A stretch of DNA of 64,000 bases from Arctopsyche grandis (lineage: Eukaryota > Arthropoda > Insecta > Trichoptera > Hydropsychidae), in contig NC_135357.1 in the NCBI RefSeq assembly GCF_051622035.1, positions 16,111,001-16,175,000 of the forward strand. Direction: 5' to 3'. The notes under the pieces were generated by a model. The model was not told the DNA's origin, ran no database searches, and saw only the letters and a list, made by a program, of their open reading frames with translations. Below, piece by piece: positions 29,601-43,993 of this stretch (its first letter is position 1; the number at the start of each line of letters is the position of its first letter). A program made the position numbers and the translations under genes.

Positions 29601-30650
29601 CTGAAACCAACGCAAAATACTCATATTTAATACATAAATAAGAACATTCCCCCGATTCCTCTTATATGTGTTTGAATATTTTATATACGTAAATACGTTT
29701 CGTATAAGCCAGTTAGTATAAAAGTAGCTTAGTATACATGTACATACATACATAAATGGGACTTTTCTATCATGTATATGGAATTTCCAGGAATCAGCAA
29801 CGATCTGTCGTGCACAGTCGGAATATTTAATATAACGCTTAAAATTCTTATAATATAATTTAATAAGATATTTGATAAAAATGTTGTAATGGTTAGGAAT
29901 GAAAAAATATATGTATACATTTCATACAGTTCATTTGAATTAAATACATATACAGATAATTAAGTTATTGATTGGAATTAACTGTGAATTCAATCAAATT
30001 GCAGTAGAAGAAGTACGTCAATTTCGAATATTCTATATTGGTTACCATTATGATTTATTTACCAGGAATAAGAAAAAAAAGTGTATGTGTGTGTGCGTCC
30101 ATCGATTAATCAAAGGAATCATCCGTTTGGAATAAATCTTGTAGACATTTCGAGTATCACAGATGATATAATCTACCAGTGGCTATCCAGGAAATTTGCA
30201 GCGTGTGAGCCATACAAACATTTTTTTTCAAAAATAAGAATTATATTCAGTTATATTATTCATTTATTGTCATGTAAGCTTATTAATTTGTGAAGCAATA
30301 TTTCAACGAAATTTGTTTCATAAATACATGTGTATTAAAAATATACAGATATAAAAAAAATTACACTTACCTACAATGTATATAGGAAAAAATGAAAATG
30401 ACAAACAATTGATTTGAAAAATACTAAATTAAAATAAAATAAGAATGAATTTCGTAAAGGCGAGTTAGTTATAATAGTCATTATTTAAAATTCATGTTTG
30501 TATATGCACATGATAATATTTTATACCTGAAGGGTAGTGGTCTGCTCACACCCCTAATTCGATAATGCTACTTTTTGGACCAAAAAGCAGCGTTTGAATC
30601 GTGTTTTTAAACGCCGAATGCGAATTTTAATTATTATGTGTAATGTATAA
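29601..30650. other. Intron 1, non-coding stretch
   Basis: AT-rich with short TACATA clusters; nothing coding is recognisable before the Helitron-like copy at 30651. Confidence 0.4.
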
Positions 30651-30671
30651 TCATATATATAAAGACGGTAA

Positions 30672-30706
<35 letters not shown>

Positions 30707-31403
30707 GAACTCTCACCAAACATAATGAATGAATCGATAAAAATCGATAAATTAATTTTTCGACGAGACGACTTTGTCGCGACTCGAACCGATCACCCCA
30801 AATAGCCTGAATATGGGTCTAAATTGAGCTAATGGTCACGTGCATCACGCCAAATCCAATTCTTTATTTCGCCTTTTTTTTTTAAACATTAATTGAAATA
30901 TTCCTTCTCGCCATATAAAAATACGTAATTATAATAATTTTATTTAGCGAGGTTTTGAACCATTTTTTTTTCTTTTCATATAAAACAATTAAATATATAT
31001 TTTTAATTGAAATTATTGAAATTAATTTATATTTTAGCGATATTTCAAAAATAAAATTAATTCCAAATCACGGAATCGAACTAAGGCCCCCTCACCCAGA
31101 ACAGGTACGCTAGCCATTAGACTACGGCCTCGACAGAAAAAACGCTCTAAAATTAATTAATATTCGATTATCCTTTAGAAGTATGGGGAACCAATCATTC
31201 GCGTATCTTCGGCTTTCGTCGACAATCGACTTTCGACCAGTATGGGGAACAAATTTTCATATTTTTCATTTTTTTCATAATTTTCATTTTTTTGTGCCTT
31301 TGTCTTTCCGAAACCAGTCGATTCCATATCTTTAATTTCATTTTTATTCGAGTTTCAATTTCTTTTCGAAACCACCCGTTGAAATCAACGGGCCCTACAC
31401 TAG
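30651..31403 (+). mobile_element. Helitron-like non-autonomous element, copy 2
   Basis: A 753-bp copy of the 927-1853 repeat with the same ends: A (30650) then TC at the left; CCCGTTGAAATCAACGGG hairpin, CCTACA, CTAG, then T (31404) at the right. It shares the (TG)n run (30673-30704), AAAGACGGTAATCTGTG start and both reverse tRNA-like sections. It lacks the long TTTTTCA expansion. No transposase. Confidence 0.75.
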
Positions 31404-31668
31404 TACTATATAGTCCTCTAGGGTGGGGGCCATTGACCTCGTGGTTACGCCAGTGTAATACATATTTAAAAAAAATTAAATACGAAATACCAACAGAAGT
31501 ATCAATTTCTGCTTAGTTTCAAATTAGCACATACAATTAATAAACTTCGGAAAATATTAAATCTAATACATGTTACAGTGCACCTGTATTCACCAGTAAA
31601 ATATACTTACTTATGTACATATTAAGTCGGTTTTATACATACATACATATTTATTTTATTTTATTTCA

Positions 31669-32103
31669 TACCAGGAAGGCATTACAGGTAAACCCCAATG
31701 CGCCTTCCTGGCCAAATTACAAGCAATACAGCATTTTTTATTATATACATAAGTCGCTAAATTACGAGACACTGACAAACTCGACAATTAACGAGACATC
31801 TATGAATTGTACATACATTTTTATTGTAATATTTACATTAATCATACTCAAATAGTGGTGACATAGTGGGTAGGAAGGATTTTTAGCCAATTTTTAATCG
31901 GGAATCGTTTCAACAATGAAATCAGAGAAAATTGGCAAACTCTGATAGGAAACGATCAACCAGGAGTCACAAATCCTGGTCTGACCAGCAGCATTACAGA
32001 TATACTCAGAAAAATTCTTTTTCAATCGAGGTCAGCTCAAGGGATCGAACTCGGCGCCTCTCAGTGTTAAGCAGAAGCTTAACGACCGAGCCACGCTGCT
32101 GGC
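31669..32103 (-). mobile_element. tRNA-derived SINE, full-length (type-2 head)
   Basis: On the minus strand it runs from GCCAGCAGCGTGGCTCGGTC (A box) and GAGTTCGATCCC (B box), through CTGGTCAGACCAGG, GTTTCCTATCAGAGTTTGCC and TTGAAACGATTCCC, to the terminal stem-loop with perfect 10-bp arms at 31671-31680 and 31702-31711. The T-rich run left of 31669 is its A-rich tail. Confidence 0.8.
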
Positions 32104-33317
32104 TATATGTACATATGTACATACGTATAACATATAAAATATCAATAGCTTTTAGAATCAAGGTACATATGTACATATGTACCTCCATGTATGCATATGT
32201 ATGCACATACATACATACATACATAAATGTGAATTTTAATTGCTATTTATGTACATGTCAATTACAGGCCAATTACATACCAGTGACGTTTTGACATACA
32301 TTTATGTATACAATGCATGAGGTACATCCACGATTTGCTTACCAAAGCAAATTTTCACCCTGATTACACTATTGAATCGAAGGGTAGCCACAGCTTTATG
32401 CCGACCTTTTGTTTCAGCTCCATACTATAGAATGATTATTCATTATATGTATGCGCAGTACTAATGTGATAATGGCTTCACATAGCCAGCCCTATCTATA
32501 GTTAAGTGTGCAATAATTCTGTCTTGTGTGCTCCTTAATTGTTTTACACACCTTGTGAACGTTTACAATAATCCAAAATGACTGTACATATGCATATTAA
32601 TAGCAACTTTCCAAAGCAACGTTATACGCTATTAAGCTGTTACGAATATAACCATGCGAACTGTTATACTTTGTATTCGTTTAATATTCTAATCAGTGAG
32701 TGGGAGTATCCAAAGCTCTTAAACGTTATATTTTCGGTGCAAGGAACGCATTTGCATAACTGTCGTGTCTACAAAAATTACTATCGTATGCAGTTTCCGT
32801 GAAATGGGCTTCATAAAACTTAATGGCTCGAATATATTACGACGAAGCTCTTAAATAAAAGGAGACCTGTTGCATCCGACGAAATTTCATTCGCATCCTA
32901 GAAATGTTTCGTGGAAATTTATATGAATATATTTTTTACTATTGTGTGTGTGCGCGAATCGCGTTTGTAAACAGAAATCCAATATTCATCAAATATCTCG
33001 TTTCTTGTACGAAAAAGTAATTTCGCTGCGAATTCGTTTTTAAATAACGGTTCAAGTGATAAATTAAAACTCGATTTTCTTTCTCGGTAAATTATTTCAT
33101 TCTTATTTCGTACAATACACAGACGCTATCCTTATAAATCTTGACTTTACATTTTAATTCTTACCGTGGAAAAAAATTGAAATATAATTAGTTTTAAATT
33201 CTGTATCAATCAATTTCAACAAATTAAATTAGAATTTAGTAAAAATAAAACTAAATACATACATACATACATGTATGTATGTACACACATGTATGTACAT
33301 ATGTACATACATACATC
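32104..33317. other. Intron 1, non-coding stretch
   Basis: Begins with a dense TACATA/TATGTA cluster (32106-32225), then AT-rich DNA without a gene; ORFs of about 75 aa have no domains. Confidence 0.4.
33259..33317. repeat. Palindromic TACA/TGTA tetranucleotide cluster
   Basis: Runs of CATACATA, CATGTATGTATG and CATATGTACATA alternate in both orientations, giving many self-complementary stretches. Similar clusters occur throughout the window. Confidence 0.9.
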
Positions 33318-33934
33318 CTACCCATATAACTCACTCATTGAAGATTGAGAAAATCCACAAACGGTTTCTCAGATATCTTTATATGTAACGGTATGGTTAT
33401 TATCATTGGCTATATCCTAGTGCATTCCTATTAGGGGCGTTGGGTTTCAACTCATTGGAGTCTCGTCGGGATATGTTACTGGGAAGGCACTTTTTTAAGC
33501 TGTTGAATGGGATAATACACAATCCTCAGGTTCTTAATGAATTTAGGTTTTATGCACCTTGTAAATTCAGGGACCTGAGGAATCGTAATTTGTTTGTTCC
33601 TCCTGTGGCTCGCACAAATATGTTGGCAACGGCTCCTATGTATGTACATATATCTAGAGCGATATATGTATCTGCTCAACCGGATTGCTCGTAAAATTGA
33701 CCTCTTCAATATTAACTACATATGCTAATCTGGTTGAGTGGTTGTTGAAGAATGCCAGTGGTTGATTTTGCCAATTATTAATGTGAATGATTGTTATTTT
33801 TATGATTTTATGATTATAATGATGTTGTGTTATTATTGTTATCGTGTTATTATTATTGAATGACTGGCCACAGTGACGCGTTAAAGCTCTCTGTAATGTC
33901 ACTGTGGCTAATATGTTAAATAAATAAATAAATA
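33318..33934 (+). mobile_element. 5'-truncated non-LTR retrotransposon, C-terminal end plus 3' UTR
   Basis: From 33318 the plus strand encodes a fragment similar to the C terminus of the 5087-8469 element: KRFLRYLYM, one in-frame stop, RYGYYHWLYPSAFLLGALGF and NSLESRRDML ... VLNEFRFYAP ... LFVPP. A 3' UTR with a TCACTGTGG-type inverted pair (near 33868-33910) ends in a TTAAATAAATAAATAAAT tail at about 33915-33934. The 5' boundary lies at a microsatellite. Confidence 0.8.
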
Positions 33935-34222
33935 CTATTAAGTATAAACTGTTGGATTCCAAATCTACATAAATAATAGTAATGTTTAAAACATATCGAA
34001 ATTTTAATTTTAATTTAAATATTTCTGAAAACTTTGAGTGGAAAGAAAAAGCGGATTAAAATTATTATTTACCAATTTACAAAAAATATTAAATTTATGA
34101 AAAATTCCTTATTTTTTTACGATAATGTATGTAATTACGGTATTGCCCCCAAGGCGATACCTATGGCCAACATATTTATAAACTATTAATTTAAAATTAA
34201 ATTGAAATAATGATAAGAAATT

Positions 34223-34420
34223 AAGGTAGGTGGTCAATTTGATAGAAACCGTTTCAGCAAGGAAATCAAATAAATTAGTAAACTCCGATAGGAAATGATC
34301 GACCTGAAGTCTCATACATATGTATATCCAAGGTCTGGCCGGCAACACAGGATCAGGGAATGAACCCATGACCCCTCAGCTGTAAGCATTATACGCTTAC
34401 CACTGAGCTATGTTGCTGGT
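34223..34420 (-). mobile_element. tRNA-derived SINE, 5' half (type-1 head)
   Basis: On the minus strand: CAGCAACATAGCTCAGTGGT (A box), GGGTTCATTCCC (B box), TTGCCGGCCAGACCTTGG, a short TACATATG insert and ATTTCCTATCGGAG, up to the GAAACGGTTTC block. The 3' stem-loop is missing. Confidence 0.75.
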
Positions 34421-35538
34421 ATCCATACGTTCATTTATGTATGTCTGCTTTTTCAAAAAGGCAACACTAGAAATCATTGATACGTGCTTTTTCCCATCTT
34501 ATTACCATATATTATATGTAAAGGTATGCGGAAAAAATAAGCAGGCTACATTTAATATGAAGCAGACAGGTACACACTTTATCAAAAGGAATTTAATATA
34601 CAACTCGAGTGATTGATGTGAAAAATTTGCTATTCATAAATTCAAAGTGAATTGCAGCTGTTATTTGTAAACTATTCTGTGCATTTGCGATTATTAAGTA
34701 TCTCGTAGCTGAGTCTACGTCTGCATGATTAATTGCTACGTGGCTACTACGCCACTCGTTAACAAAAACACAAGAAACGAACACACGTAATCAGCGAAAC
34801 TCAGACAAACTCGTCCGAGCACACGTATTTCACATATGTATGTATGTACACGTGTATACAATATTGTACCAAGTAGGAAACACAGGTGTTGAAAAATTAT
34901 TTTCGGACACGTATTATAAATACGCTTCGTGTATACCTATATACATATAATGCTATACCGACATTCAAAGTGATAAATATGAAAATTTGGCCGTTCGTGA
35001 TGCGAATGCGAAAATCGTTCGCTCAACACCCCAGCGCGCGCACAAAATGATTGAGGATTTATGCAAATCCGGCCGAAACTTCTCCTAACAGTATAATCCC
35101 AACAATTCCAGGATAATTACATTTACTTTAAATTAATGACGCCGCGCTCGCAAACAAGTTTTCCAGCTACAAAACCGTCAACGGAATTTTTAAAAATTTA
35201 AATCATGATTCAGTGAGCTTGCGATATGTATTTATGTACATATAACATTAATCAAGAATCAATCTTTACTATAACTTTTTCAAATATGAATCGATTATTA
35301 TGACAGTGCCAAAAACAGTATTTAAATATTAAACCATCCATGAAATTTGACAAAGTTACAATATTACAAATGTAGATATGCATTGTATTTATAATATCTT
35401 TATTAAAATATAAAATAGCAATGAGTCTTGTGTAGGTAAATAAGGAAATATTTGGTATTAAGAATGTATATATAATCATTTAAATTAAAATATTATCATA
35501 TATATCAATAAAAATAAAATGTCTTCACTATTGCTGTA
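34421..35538. other. Intron 1, non-coding stretch
   Basis: No recognisable gene; a moderately GC-rich piece at about 34970-35170 may be regulatory. Confidence 0.35.
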
Positions 35539-35763
35539 ATGGACGTTGCCAATGCGCGCGTAGCGTTGATAAGTGTGGGATTTTCACACTCGTCGAATTT
35601 TCTGTTTATGTCGTTTTGGTACACGGTTTTGCCACTTTTACCCGGCGATACGACACACAAGAAAACAAAGGTGAAAAGCCCGAAGGAAAAAGAGGACGAA
35701 AAAAAACCAACCGATAAAGTCGACAATGAAGAAGACAAATGTCCTCGGGAATATCCGAAATGA
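35539..35763 (+). CDS. Possible small protein or exon, 74 aa, unknown function
   Basis: ATG at 35539 opens a 74-codon frame. A hydrophobic-leaning N-terminal half (ISVGFSHSSNFLFMSFWYTV) is followed by a strongly charged Lys/Glu tail (KKTKVKSPKEKEDEKKPTDK). GC content is clearly above its flanks, and the hydrophobic-then-charged layout would fit a small membrane-anchored protein. The opposite strand is also open here, so it could be chance. I recognise no family. It would be an intronic gene antisense to the dipeptidase. Confidence 0.3.
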   Translation: MDVANARVALISVGFSHSSNFLFMSFWYTVLPLLPGDTTHKKTKVKSPKEKEDEKKPTDKVDNEEDKCPREYPK

Positions 35764-37366
35764 AGCTCGCTCATTTGAACGCGAAACGATACGAATCCCG
35801 TTTTTACTTCTTTTTATTTTCGTAAAAGAACTTTGAATATATTTACTTATATGTTAACGTGTATGTCGCAAATAGGCCGCATCTATTGATCTGGAAAAAC
35901 TTTTTTTTTATTAATCCAGTATACAGAATAGCATGAAATAAGTGTATGAATAATAATAATAAATGTAATCAACAAAATACTCGTAATAACTTCAGATATA
36001 AAATTTCAACGATTTCCATATATTTTTGATAGATAAATTTTAGAATTTGTTCTGACCTTTAACATGTTTATGTTCAATAGCATGTATCTCCAAATATTCT
36101 GACATTTCTCACATATCAATTCAGAGAAATATGTACATTCATCGAAATATTATGAAATTCAAACATAATATGTAATAAATAAATATACGTATACGGTATA
36201 AAATATATTTTTATAATAAAAGCAAATTACAGTGAAATAAATTAAGAATCACGGAACCAAACTCGATGTCTAAATTTTACTGCGAAAAATTCGCATATGT
36301 CATTTGATTTGATTTTTTTTAACGGGAATGTTATTTGATTTATACTACATACAAAAATGTGTACATCATTTTCACGAGGTTTTTATTTATTTTACATTTA
36401 GAATATCTATACTGATTTTATATATGAAGTAATGAAGGCTTATAAAGGGAAGTAATCAACAAAAAAGTTGCTCAGCTAATGTAGACTTCTCGGTAAAGAA
36501 GTCAATCAAAATGAATTTATTATAGGTACATATATGTATGTATATTATAATATGTTAATAATATAATTTATTTTCAAATTTTAATCAAAGTTTTGAGATT
36601 TTCTATTTACTTGCAATGCAGTAAAATCTTTACAAATCAACACATGTACAATAGATACTTCAATCATCGTTTTGTAATCATCATTTCCGAAGTCAACGAT
36701 CAAAGAGAAACCCATGGAAATACACAAACATTTCGTAGAATAATTATTAGTTTTGCCTAACCTAAGAATAACATCGTCCAGATTACGACAATATAGTGTA
36801 AAGCGTTTTGTTCCGGGGGTTCAATTTTTCGTGACCCATAGGCCGACCCGCCACCCCGGTAAAGAGGCCCAAGAAAATAGGTTAGGTTAGAAACCTTAGT
36901 CCATTTCTGGACTAAGCCGACCTAAGTAAATTGCCCATTGAGAAAATATGGGTTTATACACTATGTCCGAACGGGACCGCCAGGTAAAATTTAATGGGAC
37001 ACGTGGTAGTAGAAAAAAGGGATTCATACTAAATTGTTTACTGATATATACATAGATGACTCTGATAAAAATAATTATTATTTAATAATATTTTGAAATC
37101 ATCATAAATAATAATTATAAAAAAATACTTTTAACACTTGTGGGTCAAATCGTAATTTCCCCTTGCCGTGTAGCGGGCACAAATCAGATATGTATGTATA
37201 TTCTCTTCAAATTATGGAAAATTTCAAAAAAATTTAAATCTTTATAAATGTTTGTAAATTGAACAAAACTTTTAAGCTTACTCAAGACCATTTTATACAA
37301 CATAATTTTTGAAGTGAGAAAAAAATCTAAAAAAACTCCCATCATATTTATACATAATATAAATTA
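35764..37366. other. Intron 1, non-coding stretch
   Basis: AT-rich. Includes a 9-bp perfect hairpin, CTTAGTCCA/TGGACTAAG, at 36895-36916 within a locally GC-richer segment (36790-37010) that also has a GGTTAGGTTAG run. No gene. Confidence 0.45.
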
Positions 37367-37480
37367 CTAGTGTTGTGTCCGTTGATTTCAACGGGTGGTT
37401 TCGAAAAGGAATTGAAACACGAATAAAAATAAAGTTAAAGAAATTGAAACGACTGGTTTCGGAAAGAAATTGATGCAGGA
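37367..37480 (-). mobile_element. Helitron-like 3' terminus, family 1, minus orientation
   Basis: Read on the minus strand this is the last part of the 927-1853 repeat: TTTCCGAAACCAGTCG, TTCGAAACCACCCGTTGAAA, the terminal hairpin (CCCGTTGAAATCAACGG), ACACAA and CTAG followed by T (A at 37366 on the plus strand). Similarity stops near 37480. The 5' end is not identified, so the element may continue to the right with unrelated content. Confidence 0.65.
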
Positions 37481-37589
37481 ATTAGAAATTAAGAATGACA
37501 AATTACGAAGTGATTACGAATTACGAATTACGTTTTGTGCATCGCCGACGCCTGGACGCCTTTGCCGTGACGCATATTTCGTGATTGGA

Positions 37590-38025
37590 ACAAACCACTG
37601 TTCCAAATATTTAATTCCAAGTTTAAAGAAATTATCCACTTCTTCGTCAAACACTTTTAATTGTTTTATCGTAATTTCTTTGCATTTCTTCAGTTTGTTG
37701 TATGTTTGTTTTGCTTGTAAACCTATGTATTTACTAGTTAATCTTTCCATTAATTGTTTTTTTGTATCTTCTAAAATATGTTTTACTTCTATTGTAGTTA
37801 TAATAGCCTTCTCAAGCTTTTTAATTTGCTTTTCAAATAAAAAATTTGACTGTGTACAAACATGGTGTAAAATTCTGAGAAAGGATTTTTAGAGAAATCA
37901 ATTATCGTTTTTGGAGCATTTTCTTCTTTCAACAAAAAGTCTTTCAACGCCTCCCACATATTATACTTAGTATCCTTGTAATTGCTGGAAGGAGTGATAA
38001 CCATCTGCTTCTTGTGCAAACCCAC
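37590..38025 (-). pseudogene. hAT-transposase-like gene fragment, frameshifted
   Basis: Two minus-strand frames join across a frameshift near 37870-37890. The first reads NMWEALKDFLLKEENAPK ... NPFSEFYTMF; the second reads CTQSNFLFEKQIKKLEKAII ... TKKQLMERL ... VFDEEVDNFFKLGIKYLEQW. The run of a helical Lys-rich region, then an FxxxVxxF..xxxKYLEQW block, resembles the C-terminal half of hAT-derived proteins of the KIAA1586 type. Similarity ends abruptly after LEQWF. Family recognition is by eye. It lies beside, and on the same strand as, the Helitron-like terminus at 37367. Confidence 0.45.
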
Positions 38026-38374
38026 TTAATTATATATTATCGGAAAGATATATTTTTAAATAATATCTATGGAAAACTGGGACAAATATCCTTCTGAAGG
38101 GGACACTGGGACCCCCCACTGTCAAAACATTTGTGAGACAGAGCTATTTTATAAAATATCAGTATAGCACGAAAACAACAGATTCTAGCTCAGCATTGAA
38201 AGTGTTAAAAAATTTTAAAAATTTTAAAAATTTTTTAAAATTTAATAAAATAATTAAATTTTTTTGACTAGGCCAATCAACCTTTTTTTCTCACTTCAAA
38301 AATTGTTTATATAAAAAAAGGTTGGTTACCTACCGCTGTCCACGGAAATCACAGTCGGAGATCATGGGTACAAA

Positions 38375-38434
38375 AACGGAGATTGCAGTCTCCCGCTGTC
38401 AAGCAACAATTCGCTGAAGACTGTGATCTCCGTT
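38375..38434. repeat. Imperfect 16-bp inverted repeat
   Basis: AACGGAGATTGCAGTC (38375-38390) pairs with GACTGTGATCTCCGTT (38419-38434) at 14 of 16 positions around a 28-base loop. A related CACAGTCGGAGATCATGG lies just upstream at about 38350, so this may be part of a fold-back repeat. Confidence 0.7.
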
Positions 38435-39107
38435 TCCCGCATCAATGTGTTAAAAAATAAAAATAAAAATTTCTAGAAAAGCATTTGTCGTTTGTAAAAA
38501 TGATAAAGCAATTAATTTATTTCAGTATTGGTCCTTGACTTAAAGGTTAAGTGTTGCTGTATTAAGTAGTAAGTAATGATTTTTATACGGCACAAAACCC
38601 TTTTCAACCTCCATTTTTAGATTTTTAGCAGGCAAGCAGAAAAAGGCTAGTTACCGCTATTCTTTACTATTGCTAATTTTATGTTTCGTGTACTAAAGCG
38701 CAGCATCGTTCGACACACTTCATAGAGCATTATAAAGATTGTTAGTACACAAAATAGTGCGAGGGAAAAACGAGGTTAACGATCGTAAAGCTAAAGCGAT
38801 ACTAAAAAATTCCTATGGGAAATAAAGAAACCCCCCACAAAAGATACAATGTCCAATATCATCCGGCTATACTGTCGTGTGCAACCGCCGTAATTTAAGC
38901 TCAAAACAATGACAATCCGTTAAATTATAGCCGGACCGAGTGTCGTAAACGTGTCGTAGGATTATCTGAGAGCCAAATTACGAAATGACACGGCAAAAAT
39001 ATCTCAAATACCCATATAATAGCATGATTGATTTAGAGCCGCGGTCACAAGACCCCATACATACGCTTTCGCCTTGTCATCGTCTATGAAAAATGTTTAT
39101 TGAGACG
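38435..39107. other. Intron 1, non-coding stretch
   Basis: No coding region or known repeat recognised; mixed AT-rich and moderate-GC sequence. Confidence 0.4.
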
Positions 39108-41569
<2,462 letters not shown>

Positions 41570-41880
41570 AGGGATTGCAATTTACCGTCAAATTTCATAA
41601 ACTGGTAAACGGTAAATGATTTTTCCTACTACCGGTACACCGGTTGTTACCGGGAAAAGAAAAAAATCGTGGATTAGATTAAACCAATTCCAGACAACCT
41701 AATCCACAATACGCCATTTGCATTGCTTTTTAATGTAATATTATGCAATGAAATGCCTGTATATGTACTTAATTCGCGATAAAATAGTTAACGGTAAATA
41801 CCGGTAAATTTAAAAATTTACCGGTGGCGATGGCAAAATTTTGCCGATTTACCATTTTAAGCCGATTTTGCCAATTGAAG
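41570..41880. mobile_element. ACCGGTA-rich repeat, possible hAT-type MITE
   Basis: Starts TAGGGATTGCAATTTACCG and contains many ACCGGTA/TACCGGT words in both orientations, plus an internal GTGGATTAG/CTAATCCAC inverted pair, ending near GATTTTGCCAATTG. CAGGGATTGCAA-like ends with internal ACCGGT words suggest a hAT-type non-autonomous element. No clear 8-bp target duplication was found. Confidence 0.35.
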
Positions 41881-42742
41881 TATATCCAATGAATTAGTAA
41901 ATTCTTGTAACTTAAACCTTTTTAAAATAAACTTAATGATTTCTTTAAAATAACTGGGTCTTATAGTAAGTTTATCGTCTGTATTTTCTCTTATTTATTT
42001 TATTTCGTCTATTTTGAGTTGTTAATATGTACTTTTCGGTTTTCTTTGTTTGTGATTTTTATTTTTATTTTGCTTTTTATTTGTTTTATTATCTTGTTTG
42101 ATATTTTTATTTCTGTACTTCTGTATGTTTTATCAAATCCCTTGGGTCTATCGACTTTGCTACCTTTATTATAAATATTCTTACTATAAGTATTCTCAAA
42201 TAAATAAATATATACATACATACTATGTAGATTAGCATAAAAATTAAAAAAAGTTAATATAAAAGAGCATGTTTTCAATGGAGGTATATGTATATGTACA
42301 TATACATATGTATTTATAATTTAAAATGTAAATGTACGTACATACATACTTCATATATACATACATACATATGTAGCAGTAAAGCGTTTTGCAAAATAAA
42401 TAAAAAAATTATTAATATTAAATATATACATATGTATGCGATTATGATGCAGAATTACCCTCTTTTTTTGCATTGGCAAACTTTGGGGGAATTTCTCCTA
42501 GAAGTGAAACTTTTTCCAGAGCGTTTCCCTCAGTTTAGTCCGAAAATAAGTTACGCTCGAAAGAAACTTTAAAATATTTAAAATGTGTGAATTTTAACAA
42601 ACGTTCAAAAATTTTAAATTAACTTCGAATTTGCCGAAAAGTTAGTTAAGAAGTCGTTAGCCAAATTAACGACCGCATTGAGCGCAATTATATTAAGTTA
42701 TGGTACCCCTATACTAGCCCCTATTAAATATTGAAAGCTCAC
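41881..42742. other. Intron 1, 5' part next to exon 1
   Basis: AT-rich with a TACATA/TATGTA cluster at about 42285-42440; no independent gene. The dipeptidase donor GTGAGC is at 42742-42737. Confidence 0.4.
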
Positions 42743-43993
42743 CTGTGTGTGAAAGAACGGTGTGGTGTGAGACTTATCCATACACCTCGTGTGATTTTCG
42801 CACAAGCAATGATGATAACCGGCCAAGTTTTGTTTTGTCTCCAGCATTATCATATCGCGTTCCAATTCTTCGTTCCTTTTGAAACTGCCGCCTCTGCTAC
42901 CCCTGCAAATATAGCCGCCTTCTATAGTCTCAATCGTGGGTCCTCTGCCTTCGTATCCGGTGAAAAAGGGTTCATTAGATCCATTATAGCCGGACATCAT
43001 CCCCTCTTTCCAAATGTCGCTGTACGACATGATTCTCCTCGGCGTATTTTTAGGCCTGCTGCTTTCACTCAACATCGTGCTCGCTTGCTTTTTGCACTCT
43101 TCTTCAGAGGTTTTTTGATTTTGCTTGTGGACCGCCTCAATGGGATATTCGAAATTGCTAGATATGTTGCAATTAACGAAATCGGATGTCTGTATTCCGT
43201 GTGAAAAATCCGATGACGAAAAAATGCACGCTTGATTGTTGTAAGATCGATCTGCGTTCTTCAAACGCCTCGCTAAACTATCGTATTTTTGCTGAGGGTG
43301 CTCTTGAGGCATTTCGTTCAAAGGTACTCCATGATTACTCTTTCTCGCTGAAGCATCTCCTCCAATCTTTTTCAAAGACGATAAATTTTTTTTAATCTTT
43401 TTTACTAAAGAAGAGTTTGGATCTACGTATGAAACGTTCCTTGGTAGAAAGCTGACCACGCTCGCACTTTTCGTCTTCACATGCTTCCTATCCAAGCTTC
43501 TATGATAGGAATTATTAGTTTTGACATAAGAGTGTCTGAACTTGTTGCGATCCAAATCGCAGATCAGCTTATTGTCGCTCTTGTCTTGGGCCAACGTTTG
43601 TGCCAAGTTGGAATTACAATTGCATAAAAGATCTATGTTATTGAACGAAGGAAAATTCTTACTCCAATGTTCTTGATAGCGGTATCTAGGTGACGGAGGC
43701 TGGCCACAAGCATCACATCCAACACCCAGAAGTAGTTCTTCGCTGCTGTTTCTCAAAAACCCGTCGCTAAAAGTCCTGGGTCTGAAAGGTGGCGGTACCT
43801 CGTTTTCGGGTGTCCAAGACAGCTCGTCGCTATTATTGAGATCTTGCATGTCGTTCTGCTGCGAAACTTCATCGACCATCGTTGCAACATCCCTGTTGAC
43901 TTGTATGACTTTTGGTGGATGTCGCAGCTGCTTCGCAGGATCTTTTGACCTCTTCAATGACGTCGGTGATGGTTTCTTAACGTGATGATGCAT
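42743..43993 (-). CDS. Membrane dipeptidase gene, first coding exon (417-aa N-terminal extension)
   Basis: On the minus strand the frame opens at ATG 43993 (MHHHVKKPSPTSLKRSKDPA). An upstream TTG in the same frame is not used, and a TAG lies about 11 codons upstream of the ATG. The frame stays open for 417 codons and ends in CAG at a consensus donor (CAG|GTGAGC). The protein is polar, basic at the start and Ser/Asn-rich, with no membrane segment. Cys-rich pieces are GVGCDACGQPPSP, DLLCNCNSN and CLCENHTRCMDK; other marks are RIMSYSDIWKEGMMSGYNG and GGYICRGSRGGSFKR. It ends in phase 0, matching the exon at 29600. That it belongs to the dipeptidase gene is inferred from strand and phase; it could instead start a separate gene. 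A 417-codon exon with open frame in AT-rich DNA is very unlikely by chance. Confidence 0.78.

Noticed and set aside
29346..29753. Whole 135-aa minus-strand ORF at exon 2 taken as one gene
   Set aside because: Only the part between the acceptor and donor (29600-29450) has coding-like composition; the rest is intron.
36870..36890. GGTTAGGTTAG as telomere-type (TTAGG)n sequence
   Set aside because: Only two or three units; too short to mean anything.
42731..43395. Plus-strand ORFs of 157 and 69 aa opposite dipeptidase exon 1
   Set aside because: They are shadows of the 417-codon minus-strand exon, which has a start with upstream stop and a splice donor.
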